Source: Streptomyces diastatochromogenes
GTDB taxonomy: Bacteria > Actinomycetota > Actinomycetes > Streptomycetales > Streptomycetaceae
Assembly: GCA_026913215.1 (NCBI GenBank)
Contig: JAPTYK010000001.1
Span: 7,564,001-7,628,000 of the forward strand
DNA: 64,000 bases
Direction: 5' to 3'
The translations under genes and the position numbers were made by a program. Positions within the stretch are counted from its first letter, which is position 1, and every line of letters starts with the position of its first letter. The notes below the pieces were generated by a model, which searched no databases, was not told the DNA's origin, and worked only from the letters and a program-made list of their open reading frames with translations. Below are positions 1-8,242 of the stretch, one piece after another.

Positions 1-189
1 CTCGGCATCCATCACCTTCCAGGCGGTCAGGACGGACAGTGCCACTTCGATGGGATCCGCTGCCCACATGCGATCCGCGGGGAGCCCGGTCTGTCGGGAG
101 CGAATCGCGGAGGCCAGCGGATTCAAGGCGTCGTACAGCGCCTTGTCGAGTTCTGCCTGCTCTTCGGGGGTGATCTCAGAGACCGTCAT
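1..189 (-). CDS. hypothetical protein, N-terminal part only
   Basis: The reading frame starts with ATG at 189 and runs off the left edge of the window, so only the first 63 residues are visible. They begin MTVSEITPEEQAELDKAL and are acidic and helical in character, with no motif I recognise. The start is supported by two palindromes just upstream (195-235), which look like an operator for this gene or for the divergent kinase at 419. The product could be a small regulator or an enzyme N-terminus; no function is proposed. Confidence 0.55.
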   Translation of the reverse strand, partial: MTVSEITPEEQAELDKALYDALNPLASAIRSRQTGLPADRMWAADPIEVALSVLTAWKVMDAE

Positions 190-194
190 GCGAC

Positions 195-235
195 AACTAT
201 AGTTACCGATTCGCTGAATGGAAACTAAAGTTTCC
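195..235. promoter_or_regulatory. pair of related palindromes (operator candidate)
   Basis: AACTATAGTT (195-204) is a perfect palindrome. GGAAACT-AA-AGTTTCC (220-235) is a perfect inverted repeat with 7-bp arms. They share the core AACTA/TAGTT and their centres lie 28 bp apart, directly upstream of the minus-strand start at 189. Such a pair is typical of an autoregulated dimeric repressor site; the repressor is not identified. Confidence 0.5.
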
Positions 236-418
236 GCACTGTCTCGCTCGCACCCCGGCCGCATCAGCGAGACAGACCCTCCAGGGCCGCGTCAGGCGTC
301 GTTCGCCCGGGGACGGCTCGATGGAGGCGAGGAGTTCGGGCAGAGGGATGGGCGGCTGCGTCGTCGCGTGCGACGAGGCCGGTGACGTCGGCGGTCACTC
401 CCGGGATACTGGGCGTCC

Positions 419-1168
419 ATGGATGAGGTCGAGGTCGTCGTCGCCCATTCCGAGCGGGCGACCCTGCGCGTCGGAGATGTGTTCCTGAAGGTGGACGCCG
501 ATCAGGCGCGTATCGACGTCGAGGTCGAGGCGATGTCCCTCGCGCCCGTCCCGACCCCGGAGGTCCTGTGGCGCAAGCCGCCCGTGCTCGCGGTCGCCGC
601 ACTCCCGGGGCGACGCTCGGGCGTCTCGGCGGGCCGTCGACCGGGTCGTCGGCGGGTGGGCGCGGCGGGCGCCGCCATCCGCGAACTGCACGACGCGCCG
701 CTGCCCGCCTGGCCCGGCCGGGCCGGACGGAGCGTCGCCGCGTTGGCGGCGGAACTCGACGGCGAGTGCGAGTTGCTCGTGACGAGAGGTCTCCTGCCCG
801 CCGATCTGGTCACCCGCAACCGCCGGGTCGCCCAGGCGACGTTCCGGCCGTGGACTCCGGCGTTCACGCACGGGGACCTGCAGATCGCGCACGTCTTCGT
901 CGACGGCGACGAGGTGACGGGCATCATCGACTGGTCCGAGGCGGGGCAGGGCGATGCTCTGTACGACCTCGCCACCTTCACCCTCGGACACGAGGAGCAC
1001 CTCGACGACGTCCTCGCCGGCTATGGCACCGGCACCGGCATTGACCTCGACGTGATCCGCGCGTGGTGGTCGTTGCGAAGCCTGCTGGCCGTCCGCTGGC
1101 TGAGCGAGCACGGCTTCGACCCCTTCGCACCAGGCTGCGAGGTCGACGTCCTGAGGTCCCTGATGTGA
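419..1168 (+). CDS. aminoglycoside phosphotransferase (APH)-family protein
   Basis: This is an APH/choline-kinase-fold phosphotransferase. The catalytic loop is visible as FTHGDLQIAHVF (HGD at about residues 151-153), followed by the metal-binding IIDW with its Asp at about 171. The usual Asn of the HGDLxxxN motif is replaced by His. Residues about 64-82 read as Arg/Gly-rich nonsense, but the neighbouring frame encodes a sensible ATLGRLGGPSTGSSAG, so two compensating base losses in G runs probably distort this stretch. The N-terminal lobe is short for the family. The substrate cannot be inferred; many actinobacterial members act on small molecules rather than antibiotics. No RBS is obvious upstream of the ATG. 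Confidence 0.7.
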   Translation: MDEVEVVVAHSERATLRVGDVFLKVDADQARIDVEVEAMSLAPVPTPEVLWRKPPVLAVAALPGRRSGVSAGRRPGRRRVGAAGAAIRELHDAPLPAWPGRAGRSVAALAAELDGECELLVTRGLLPADLVTRNRRVAQATFRPWTPAFTHGDLQIAHVFVDGDEVTGIIDWSEAGQGDALYDLATFTLGHEEHLDDVLAGYGTGTGIDLDVIRAWWSLRSLLAVRWLSEHGFDPFAPGCEVDVLRSLM

Positions 1169-1315
1169 GGCGACCGCGCCCCGGCCCCCGTCGAGGAGGC
1201 GCCAGTCGATCGGATCCGTTCCCGGGCCGCTGACCCGGGTGCAGGTGTGGGGGAGGAGCGTCGGAGGTCAGGAAAGCGGAGGTGAGGGGGGCGGTCGACG
1301 GTAGACCGACAACCG

Positions 1316-2095
1316 TCACGGTCGGCTTCGCTCCGGTCGGCGGGCCAGGGTGTGGACGAGGTGGCCCAGATCCCGGTACGGGCTGCGCCAGGAAGCGGCC
1401 CATTCCAGCTCAAAGGCCGCCTCGTACGCGGCTCTTCCCGGGGTCCAGGTGTCGTCGAGGTGGTCGTGGAAGATGCGTACGCCCTGCCAGGCCAGGGGGG
1501 TGAGACCGTGCCCGGCCGCGAGCTCGTCGAGGGCTTCGGGGGTGTCGCCGCGGGTCTCCAGACCGAGGTTGCCGGGGCTGCGGTCCGTTCCGGACGCGAT
1601 GAGCCGGTGAGCGCTCTCGTAGTCGCCGGTCAGGGCCTCGCGTACGCCGATCGCCCGGCGGTTCTTGGCGAGGACGCTCAGGACACCGCCGGGTGCGACC
1701 TGTTCGGCCAGTCGGGCGAGCGCTTCACGGGGCGTGTCCAGGTACATCAGCACGCCGTGGCAGCAGACCGCGTCGAACCCCTCGTGGCCGAAGGGGAGGT
1801 TGTCGATGCCGGCCTCCACCAGCTCCACGCGGTCACGGAGTTCGGGCAGGGTCGCGAGCCGGCCGGACGTGACGGCCAGCATGCGGGGGTCCGGGTCGGC
1901 GGCGGTCACCTGGTGTCCGGAGGCGGCGAGCCGGATCGTCATCTCGCCCGTCCCACAGCCCACGTCCAGGATCCGTACGGGTGAGGCGGGCAGCTCGGCG
2001 CGCAGGCGGCGCTCGACGAGGTCGTGGCGCAGCCGGCCCCGGGCACTGTCGGAATGCTCGGCGTAGGCGGCGCCGACGGCGGAGAAGCCGGTCAC
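1316..2095 (-). CDS. class I SAM-dependent methyltransferase
   Basis: The protein has about 260 residues. It starts at GTG 2095, which overlaps the stop codon of the upstream tandem-NUDIX gene, implying translational coupling. SAM motif I is clear as VRILDVGCGTGEMTIRLA, followed by an acidic strand (ADPDPRML) and the post-motif ELVEAGIDNLPF. The architecture is that of the Methyltransf_11/25 small-molecule group, close to the CmoA/SmtA-like proteins annotated widely in actinobacteria. The C-terminus ends in an Arg-rich tail. The substrate is unknown. Coupling to a NUDIX hydrolase suggests housekeeping or repair rather than secondary metabolism, but this is inference. Confidence 0.8.
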   Translation of the reverse strand: MTGFSAVGAAYAEHSDSARGRLRHDLVERRLRAELPASPVRILDVGCGTGEMTIRLAASGHQVTAADPDPRMLAVTSGRLATLPELRDRVELVEAGIDNLPFGHEGFDAVCCHGVLMYLDTPREALARLAEQVAPGGVLSVLAKNRRAIGVREALTGDYESAHRLIASGTDRSPGNLGLETRGDTPEALDELAAGHGLTPLAWQGVRIFHDHLDDTWTPGRAAYEAAFELEWAASWRSPYRDLGHLVHTLARRPERSRP

Positions 2096-3242
2096 CGTGC
2101 CCACCCCGTCTCCGTGTAGGGGCGGCCGCCCGGATCCCTTCGAGCGCCGCGCGGGTGTACGGGACGGTCGCGTCCGGGAGGCCGTCGACGTCCCAGTACT
2201 GCCAGGAGACGGTCTTGTCCGGCTCACGCGGCTCGGGCGTCCCCTTCCAGGCGCGGGCGCGGAAGAAGAGCTGGACCCTGGGCGGGCCACCGGCCCGGCC
2301 GACCGCGTGCACCGTGTGGACCAGGGCGAGGTCGTCCGCGTCGAGGAGCAGCCCTGCCTCCTCGTGGGCCTCCCGCACCAGGCACGCGGTCGCCGACTCG
2401 TCCTCGCAGTGGCCCGCGAGGACGTGCCACATCCCGCCCGCGTACGCCGAGTCGGGATGGCGCAGGCCCAGCAGGACCTTGCCGTCCTGTTCGAGGACGA
2501 GGTGGACGCCGACGATGTGCGGCTCGGTGCCGGGGGGCGCCGCCGCGAACACGGTCACGGTCCTCGGCGGCCGGTGGACGGTGTCGCCGCCCGGGTGCTC
2601 GGTGGCGTGCCGTTCCAGGAGCTTCCGGGTGGAGGGAAGCATCGTCAGGTACGGCAGCTGCTCCAGGCTGCGCCAGGCGAGGAGCTGGCCTTCGGCCACC
2701 GCCAGCGTGCCGGGGTCACCGCTCCACTCGCCGGTGAACAGCTGGACGGGGACGAGGGTTCCGTCGGTGCCGGTCACGTGCTCGACCGCGTACGGCCGGA
2801 GCCCGGGGACCTCCAGACCGGCTTCCTCCCGCAGCTCGCGGACCACCGTGTCGAGCAGGGTGGCGTCCTCCGGCTCCCGCCCGCCGCCGAGCAGGTCCCA
2901 GCATCCCGGCGCCCAGATGCCGGGCTTCACGTCCCTCAGGTGAAGGAGGTATCGGCCCTGGCCGTCGTGGATCACCGCGGCGGCGTTCACGGGTGTGACG
3001 GGGCTGTCTGGGGTGGCCTCGTCGTACGTGACGGGGCTGTCCGGTGCGACTCCGCCGTACGTGACAGGGCCGTCCGGGGCGACTGCGCCGCACGTGGCGT
3101 GGCCGGGCGGCGAGGTGCGGCTCGTCGGGTCCGCTTCCGCGTCCAGCGCTGTGAGGAGACCGGAGAGCGCGTCGCGTTCGTCGGGGTGCTGGGCGAGGTA
3201 CTCGCCGACCATGGAACGCAGGTGATCGCGGGCAGGGCGCAT
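2092..3242 (-). CDS. tandem NUDIX-domain hydrolase
   Basis: Two NUDIX domains lie in one polypeptide of about 380 residues. The first box is GGGREPEDATLLDTVVRELREE... and the second is GHCEDESATACLVREAHEE.... Each carries the REhxEE catalytic core that binds divalent metal and hydrolyses nucleoside-diphosphate-linked substrates. Before domain 1 there is an Ala/Asp/Pro/Val linker made of three exact 11-residue units around PDSPVT (DNA period 33 bp at 2995, 3028 and 3061). The C-terminus reads into the methyltransferase region only because of an extra base near 2130; in the correct frame it ends GRPYTETGWAR at the TGA (2092-2094) overlapping the next GTG. The start is ATG 3242, one base after the preceding stop. 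Confidence 0.8.
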
Positions 3243-3243
3243 G

Positions 3244-3557
3244 TCAGTACCTCTCCGAGGTCGAGAGCGATGTCAGTAGTACGTCCTCCGCCTCGTCGAG
3301 CCGCTCCCGCAGCACGACAATCGGCGCGGTCCCGGGCGTACGACTCCAGCGACTCGGTGACGGGGCCGAGGCCGTCCACGACCGCGTTGAGCGGGTGGAC
3401 GGTACATCCCAGGTATGTGGCCGTCAGCCGTACCAGGCTCACCAACTCCTCCACTGGCAAAGCCGGATGGCACCGGTGGTAGGCGGCGGCGAGGCGGCCC
3501 AGCCCTTCGGGCCAGTCCGGACGAGCGGGATCCGGTCCCGGGGGGCGTGGTGTTCAC
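3244..3557 (-). CDS. small hypothetical protein upstream of the NUDIX gene
   Basis: This is a protein of about 100 residues, probably starting at GTG 3557 behind an AAGGAGA ribosome binding site. The recognisable helical core reads LPVEELVSLVRLTATYLG followed by VTESLESYARDRAD. One frameshift near 3330 must be corrected to reach the C-terminus LRERLDEAEDVLLTS and the stop at 3244. A second break lies just after the start. It sits one base from the NUDIX start, so it is the first gene of a three-gene operon (this, tandem NUDIX, methyltransferase). I do not recognise the family. Confidence 0.5.
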
Positions 3558-3891
3558 GAAGGGTCTCCTTCGGTGCGGCGGCGGGGGGCAAGGTCGACGT
3601 GGCTCCCGTGACGGTTGTCCGACAGGGGCGTGAGGTTCAACGACGCCACCGCGGTATCGAACACATGTGTTTCGGTCTCTCTTGGAACCCCAGGATTCGG
3701 GGCGTGGCGGAGCATGCGGGATGCATCGACCCGCCTCCCGCAACAGGGCCGGAGTGATGCGGAGTTGGCTGAAACGCCGACTGTCCGGGGAAGGTGGTCA
3801 CCCGATGTCGTCGAGCCGCTCGGCCCGTTCCCTGCCGTGACGGTCAAGGAGTCAGTCGTCAGTCGGATCCCGTCTCGTAGACGGAGAGCCG
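3558..3891. other. intergenic region, no gene seen
   Basis: About 330 bp between the NUDIX operon promoter side and the end of the MFS gene. The only structure noted is a short hairpin CCGTCT-CGT-AGACGG (3870-3884) close to the MFS stop codon, a weak terminator candidate without a T run. No open frame here has convincing coding character. Confidence 0.4.
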
Positions 3892-5088
3892 TCACAGCGC
3901 CGAGGGCGGCTCACGCCGGACGAGCACGAGCAGGGTGAGGGCGGAGAGGGCGGTGCCGATCCACAGCACGCTCGCGGTGGCGATGCCCTCGACGGCGAGG
4001 CCGCCGAGGAGTGCGCCGAGCGCGATGGACAGGTTGAACGTGGAGACGTACAGGGAGGAGGCGGCCTCGCCGTGGTCCGGCGCGGCGTTGAGGATCCAGG
4101 TCTGGAAGGTGACGGGTACGGCGCCGTAGCCCAGGCCCCACAGGGTCAGGACGGCGCCCGCGGTGACGGTGGTGTCGCCGGCGAGCGCGAAGAGGAGCAT
4201 GGCCAGGGAGAGGACCACGGAGATGCCGGCGACGGTCTGCCGCAGCCGTTTGGCGACGAGTGCCCCGGCGACGAAGTTGCCGCAGATGCCCGCGACGCCG
4301 AAGGCGAGCAGGAGCACGCCGATCATGCCGTCGTCGACACCGTCGTCCTGGAGGATCGGCCGGACGAACGTGTAGGCCAGGAAATGGCCGGTGATGACGA
4401 GGAAGGTGAGGGCGATGCCGGCGCGCACGCCCACGCTGCCCTTGAAGACCTTCGGCAGGTCCGCGAACGTGAGGGTCTGCTCGGCCGGCACCTTCGGCAT
4501 GAGAAGGACCATGCAGACCAGGGAGGCGAGGCCGAGGACGCCCACGGTGGCGAACGCGGTGCGCCAGCCGCTCAGATCGCCGATGAGGGTTCCGAGGGGG
4601 ACGCCGAGGACGGACGCGGTCTCCACGCCGCCGAAGATGACGGCGGTCGCCCGCGTGACGTGCCTCGCCGGCACCAGCCGCAGCGCGATCCCGCCGGCGA
4701 TGGACCAGAAGCCGCCGACGCTGATGCCGATCAGAAAGCGGGCGCCCAGGACGACCGCGAAGCCGGTCGCGAAGGCGGAGGCGAGGTTGGCCGCGCCCAC
4801 CAGACCGATCAGGACTGCCAGTACGACACGGCGGTCGACGTGACCGGTCGCCACGGTGACCAGGGGCGCCGAGACGGCGGCGACCAGGCCGGGCACGGTC
4901 ACCATCAGGCCCGCCGCGCCCTCGGACACGTCCAGGGCGGAACCCACCGGGGTGAGCAGGCCGACCGGCAGCAGTTCGGAGGTCATCAGGGCGAAGATGC
5001 CCAAGGTCACCGCCAGGACGGCGAGCCAGCCCCTGACGGGCGATCGCTCGCTGCCGGCGGCGGACATCGGTGGGCCGACGGTGGTCAC
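3892..5088 (-). CDS. MFS transporter, DHA1/AraJ-like efflux pump
   Basis: This is a twelve-helix major facilitator of about 400 residues resembling the sugar/arabinose or purine efflux group (AraJ, PbuE). It shows the motif-A-like segment TGHVDRRVVLAVLIG after helix 2 and a long run of hydrophobic helices to the C-terminus. No frame break is seen. The start is uncertain: the open frame extends to 5211, but a GTG at 5088 and ATGs at 5124 and 5067 are possible. I favour the short forms because the longer extension is not membrane-like. It is divergent from the MocR regulator at 5176 and is the obvious candidate target of that regulator. Confidence 0.8.
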   Translation of the reverse strand: MTTVGPPMSAAGSERSPVRGWLAVLAVTLGIFALMTSELLPVGLLTPVGSALDVSEGAAGLMVTVPGLVAAVSAPLVTVATGHVDRRVVLAVLIGLVGAANLASAFATGFAVVLGARFLIGISVGGFWSIAGGIALRLVPARHVTRATAVIFGGVETASVLGVPLGTLIGDLSGWRTAFATVGVLGLASLVCMVLLMPKVPAEQTLTFADLPKVFKGSVGVRAGIALTFLVITGHFLAYTFVRPILQDDGVDDGMIGVLLLAFGVAGICGNFVAGALVAKRLRQTVAGISVVLSLAMLLFALAGDTTVTAGAVLTLWGLGYGAVPVTFQTWILNAAPDHGEAASSLYVSTFNLSIALGALLGGLAVEGIATASVLWIGTALSALTLLVLVRREPPSAL

Positions 5089-5123
5089 GTCTTCAACGGC
5101 CCTTCGTGAGGAGAAGCAGTCCA

Positions 5124-5176
5124 TGGCATGCCAAGAACCTAGGAGTGGAAACGACCCGAGGTATGGTGCATTTCCA
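5124..5176. promoter_or_regulatory. divergent promoter/operator between MFS pump and MocR regulator
   Basis: TGGCATGCCA (5124-5133) is a perfect palindrome. TGGAAA (5146-5151) and TTTCCA (5171-5176) form a second, wider inverted repeat that reaches the MocR start codon. MocR proteins commonly bind such paired half-sites in the divergent intergenic space. Binding is inferred, not shown. Confidence 0.4.
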
Positions 5177-6780
5177 TGGCAGAAGCATGGGTCAATGTCC
5201 CGGAGTCCCACGGCGGGAGAATCCAGCCGGGTCCGCCGGGTCCGTCGGGTCCGCTGGGTCCGCCGGGGTCCTTGGGGCCATCAGATCCACCGGGTCCACG
5301 GGGGCCATCAGATCCACCGGGTCCACGGGGGCCATCGGGTGCATCGGAGCCATCAGGTCCACTGGACCCACTGGGTCCGCCGGACCCCGTCGCGGGAACC
5401 GACCTCCACCTGGAGCTCTCCGGAGAGGGAAGCCTGCGCGCCCAGCTCATGCACGCCCTGCGGGAGGCCATCCGCTCCGGTCGGCTCACCCCCGGCACCC
5501 GGCTGCCGCCCTACCGCAGCCTCGCTCAGGACCTGGGCATCGCCCGCAACACCGTGGCCAGTTCTTACGCCGAACTCGTCGAGGAGGGCTGGCTCACCGC
5601 CCGGCAGGGCTCCGGCACCAGGTCGCCCGGCGCGCCGCGCCGCTCCGGCCGGATCGCGCGAGCCGTCCCCGCGGCAGACTCGCCGCCGCGTCGCGTACGA
5701 CCTGATGCCCAGTTCGCCCGACGCGGCTGCCTTCCCGCGCGCGGCCTGGCTCGCCTCCGCCCGCAGGGCCGTCGCCGCCGCGCCCAACGACGCGTTCGGA
5801 GTGGGCGATCCGCGTGGCCGGGTCGAGCTGCGGGGCGCCCTCGCCGAGTACCTGGCACGCGCCAGGGGCGTGCGGACCGAGCCCGACCGGATCGTGATCT
5901 GCGCGGGCTTCGCCCACGGACTGCGGCTGCTGAGCGGCCTGTTGAAGGGCCCGATCGCGGTGGAGTCGTACGGGCTGGGCTTCCACCGGGGCATCCTCGA
6001 CGAGAGGGGTCCGCGCACCGTCCCGCTGACGGTCGACTCCCACGGGGCGGGGTCGACGAACTGCCGGGCACCCGCGCGAAGGCCGTCCTGCTCACCCCCG
6101 CGCACCAGTTCCCCACCGGTGGGCCGCTGCACCCGGAACGACGGACGGCCGTCGTCGACTGGGCGCGTTCCAGCGGCGGGTTGCTCGTGGAGGACGACTA
6201 CGACGGCGAGTTCCGCTACGACCGCCAGCCGGTCGGCGCGGTGCAGGGCCTCGACCCCGACCAGGTCGTCTACATCGGCTCGACCAGCAAGAGCCTGTCA
6301 CCGGCGCTGCGGCTGGGATGGATGGCGCTGCCGGGCCGGCTCGTGGACGACGTCCTCGCCGCCAAGGGATCCCGGGAGATGTGGTCGGGCGTCGTCGACC
6401 AGCTCACCCTCGCCGACTTCATCGCTCGCGGCGCCTACGACCAGCACCTGCGCCGCATGCGGCAGCACTACCGGCGCCGCCGCGACCTGCTGGTCGGAAC
6501 GCTCGCCGAACGCGCCCCGCACATCAGGGTCAGCGGCATCGCGGCCGGCCTGCACGCCGTCCTCGAACTGCCGGAGAACACCGAGGAAGCGGCCCTGCGC
6601 GCGGCCCGACGGCAGGGACTGGCCCTCGACGGACTGCGCTCCTACCGCCATCCCGACAGCACGATGCCACCGCGCGACGGCCTGGTCATCGGCTACGGCA
6701 CACCGCCGGAACACGCCTTCGCGGCAGCCATGGACGCACTCTGCCTGGCACTTCCCGGTCCACCGAGGGACGCCCGATGA
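5176..6780 (+). CDS. MocR-type regulator (GntR HTH + aminotransferase fold) with collagen-like N-terminus
   Basis: Residues about 17-75 are a Gly-X-Y collagen-like tract (PGPPGPSGPLGPPGSLGP and so on), then a winged-helix GntR domain (SGRLTPGTRLPPYRSLAQDLGI, ARNTVASSYAELVEEGWL), then a fold-type I aminotransferase domain. The PLP lysine is in STSKSLSPALRLGW and the cofactor Asp region is EDDYDGEFRY. Frame breaks around 5620-5700 and near 6055 split the aminotransferase domain; both are at GC runs and are easily reconciled. MocR proteins bind PLP plus an amine ligand and usually control a divergent gene, here the MFS pump. The ATG at 5176 is the only start giving the whole collagen-like extension; a start after it would give a conventional MocR. 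Confidence 0.8.
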   Translation: MAEAWVNVPESHGGRIQPGPPGPSGPLGPPGSLGPSDPPGPRGPSDPPGPRGPSGASEPSGPLDPLGPPDPVAGTDLHLELSGEGSLRAQLMHALREAIRSGRLTPGTRLPPYRSLAQDLGIARNTVASSYAELVEEGWLTARQGSGTRSPGAPRRSGRIARAVPAADSPPRRVRPDAQFARRGCLPARGLARLRPQGRRRRAQRRVRSGRSAWPGRAAGRPRRVPGTRQGRADRARPDRDLRGLRPRTAAAERPVEGPDRGGVVRAGLPPGHPRREGSAHRPADGRLPRGGVDELPGTRAKAVLLTPAHQFPTGGPLHPERRTAVVDWARSSGGLLVEDDYDGEFRYDRQPVGAVQGLDPDQVVYIGSTSKSLSPALRLGWMALPGRLVDDVLAAKGSREMWSGVVDQLTLADFIARGAYDQHLRRMRQHYRRRRDLLVGTLAERAPHIRVSGIAAGLHAVLELPENTEEAALRAARRQGLALDGLRSYRHPDSTMPPRDGLVIGYGTPPEHAFAAAMDALCLALPGPPRDAR

Positions 6781-6836
6781 CGGATGGGTGCGACGGACAC
6801 GACGGACACGACGGGTACGACGGGTACGACGGGTAG
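6777..6836 (+). other. tiny ORF with DGHDG/DGYDG repeats overlapping the MocR stop
   Basis: An ATG at 6777 overlaps the MocR TGA and opens a 19-residue frame made of repeated 9-bp units reading DGHDG and DGYDG. It may be only a short-tandem-repeat expansion after the stop codon. Translation coupling is possible but unproven. Confidence 0.25.
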
Positions 6837-6967
6837 GAGGGGTGGGCCAGGGGCGGCGGCAGCCCGCCCGCCCCGCCCTGCGTCGGCCCGTCTCCGGCCG
6901 TACGGGTGTCAAGTACGCAGTCGAGTCAACATTCCTGACGATCTGTCAGTAGTGGCGGGAATCTTGC

Positions 6968-6997
6968 TTGGACACCCCTACCGGCCGGTTCTACTCT
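6968..6997 (+). promoter_or_regulatory. sigma70/HrdB-like promoter for the secreted protein
   Basis: TTGGAC (6968-6973) and TACTCT (6992-6997) are separated by 18 bp and lie about 110 bp before the ATG at 7108. The surrounding segment has a lower GC content than its neighbours. Assignment is by consensus only. Confidence 0.4.
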
Positions 6998-7107
6998 CAA
7001 GTCGCTTTACGTGTTCCCCCCACGCACCACGTATGCGCACCCCGCACAACCACATCATGCGATGACGCACCTCCTCGCACCCCACCGTCGATCACCGAGG
7101 AGATCTC

Positions 7108-7764
7108 ATGCCCAAGCTGCTCATCCCCCTCGCCGGTCTCGCCGCCGCCAGTGCCCTCGCCTTCGGGGGCGCCGGCACCCAGGCCGCCTCGACCACCGTT
7201 CTGCCGGCCGGTCACGCCTTCGCCGCCAAGCTCACCGGCAAGGCCACCTTCGTCGCCGGGTCGACCACGATGACCTGTACTGTCTCCGCGTCCGTGCCGA
7301 CGAGCGGAGCCAACAACGTCCTCCCCGCCGCCCCGGGCAACCACAACGACGCGGGCTCCGTCTCCGTCCCCGTCAACCCGCCCAGCTTCAGCGGCTGCAC
7401 CACCAGCATCTTCGGCGTGAACGTGACCATCACGAGCAACGCCGCCAACGGCCCCTGGACGCTCTCCCTCCAGAACGGCGCCCCCGCCACGGGTGGTTTC
7501 ACCATCCCCAAGGGCGGCGTCGTCCTCAAGACCAGCGGTCTCGCCAGCTGCACCATCACCGCCTCGCCGACCGGCCCCACCACCGTCGGCGGCAACTGGA
7601 CCAACGGCGCCCCGTCCTCCCTGGCCATCGCCAACGCCCCCGTCCCCGCGACCGCCACGGGCGGCTTCCTCTGCCCGACCGGCAACCAGTCCGCGACCTT
7701 CAGCGCCACCTACCAGCTCACCGACACCACGGACCCGGCCCAGCAGATCACCGTGACCGGCTGA
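7108..7764 (+). CDS. secreted beta-rich protein, unknown function
   Basis: This 218-residue protein has a textbook Sec signal peptide: short N-region MPK, hydrophobic LLIPLAGLAAASALAF, and a likely cleavage after GTQA. The mature part is rich in Thr, Ser, Ala, Gly and Val with regularly spaced Cys residues (TMTCTV, SGCTTS, SCTITA, FLCPT) that could form two disulfides. This composition fits an extracellular Ig-like or jelly-roll sandwich. A strong RBS (GAGGAG) precedes the ATG. Similar small exoproteins are common in Streptomyces, but I cannot name a function. It appears monocistronic. Confidence 0.8.
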   Translation: MPKLLIPLAGLAAASALAFGGAGTQAASTTVLPAGHAFAAKLTGKATFVAGSTTMTCTVSASVPTSGANNVLPAAPGNHNDAGSVSVPVNPPSFSGCTTSIFGVNVTITSNAANGPWTLSLQNGAPATGGFTIPKGGVVLKTSGLASCTITASPTGPTTVGGNWTNGAPSSLAIANAPVPATATGGFLCPTGNQSATFSATYQLTDTTDPAQQITVTG

Positions 7765-8242
7765 CCCCACCCCACACGCACCGGCCCGGACCGCGCGGGT
7801 CCACCCCTCGCGGAAGGGCCACGCGCTCCCGCCCGGCGGCCGGTGACGACCGGACGCCGAACGCGAGGAGCCGGAGCCGTGTGACACCGTCCACCGCGCC
7901 CGCCCACCAGCACGACCGGTGGGCGGGCCGCCGGCGCGTACGGGCCCCCACGCGCGCGTGGCGCGCCTGCCGGTCTGGCTGTGGTGGTCGGGCACCGACG
8001 CCGGGCCTCCACGCGCGCGTGGCGCGCCTCCCTCGGGACGTTGTGGCCGACGTGCTGACGCACGGGCTCCACGCGCGCGTGAGCACGGCTGCGCCGCGTG
8101 AACATGGCTGTTCCGCGCGAGCACGGCTGCTCCGCGTGGACATGGACCTCGGCAACGGCACGGGCCCCCACGCGCGTGAACACGCCTCGTCCAGCCCGCC
8201 GGCCGGGCCCGCCGAAGCCCGTGCCGTGCGTGCCGTGGCCGA
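7765..8242. other. long intergenic region containing a GC-palindrome array
   Basis: No convincing gene is seen on either strand. A long minus-strand open frame crosses the region but reads as Arg/His/Ala-rich low-complexity text. The content of interest is the repeat array described separately at 7944-8190. Confidence 0.5.
7944..8190. repeat. four spaced copies of a CCACGCGCGCGTGG palindrome element
   Basis: CCACGCGCGCGTGG is a perfect 14-bp palindrome at 7948-7961 and 8009-8022. A near copy lies at 8069-8082, and a shortened one near 8168-8178. Each is preceded by GGGC and C/T residues, and the first two are followed by CGCGCCT. Spacing of the first three is 61 and 60 bp. The copies are too degenerate outside the core to be a CRISPR array. 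They could be stable hairpins, protein-binding sites or a dispersed intergenic repeat family. Confidence 0.6.

Noticed and set aside
3870..3884. Strong terminator of the MFS gene
   Set aside because: Six-base arms only and no supporting context; kept as a weak remark in the region entry.
7944..8190. CRISPR array
   Set aside because: Only four copies, core of 14 bp, spacers partly similar and copies diverging outside the palindrome; no cas genes in the window.
7710..8242. Minus-strand continuation of the DUF504 ORF to 7710
   Set aside because: The 2H-ligase C-terminus and a stop at 8243 are in another frame; the continuation is Arg/Ala-rich noise across the palindrome array.
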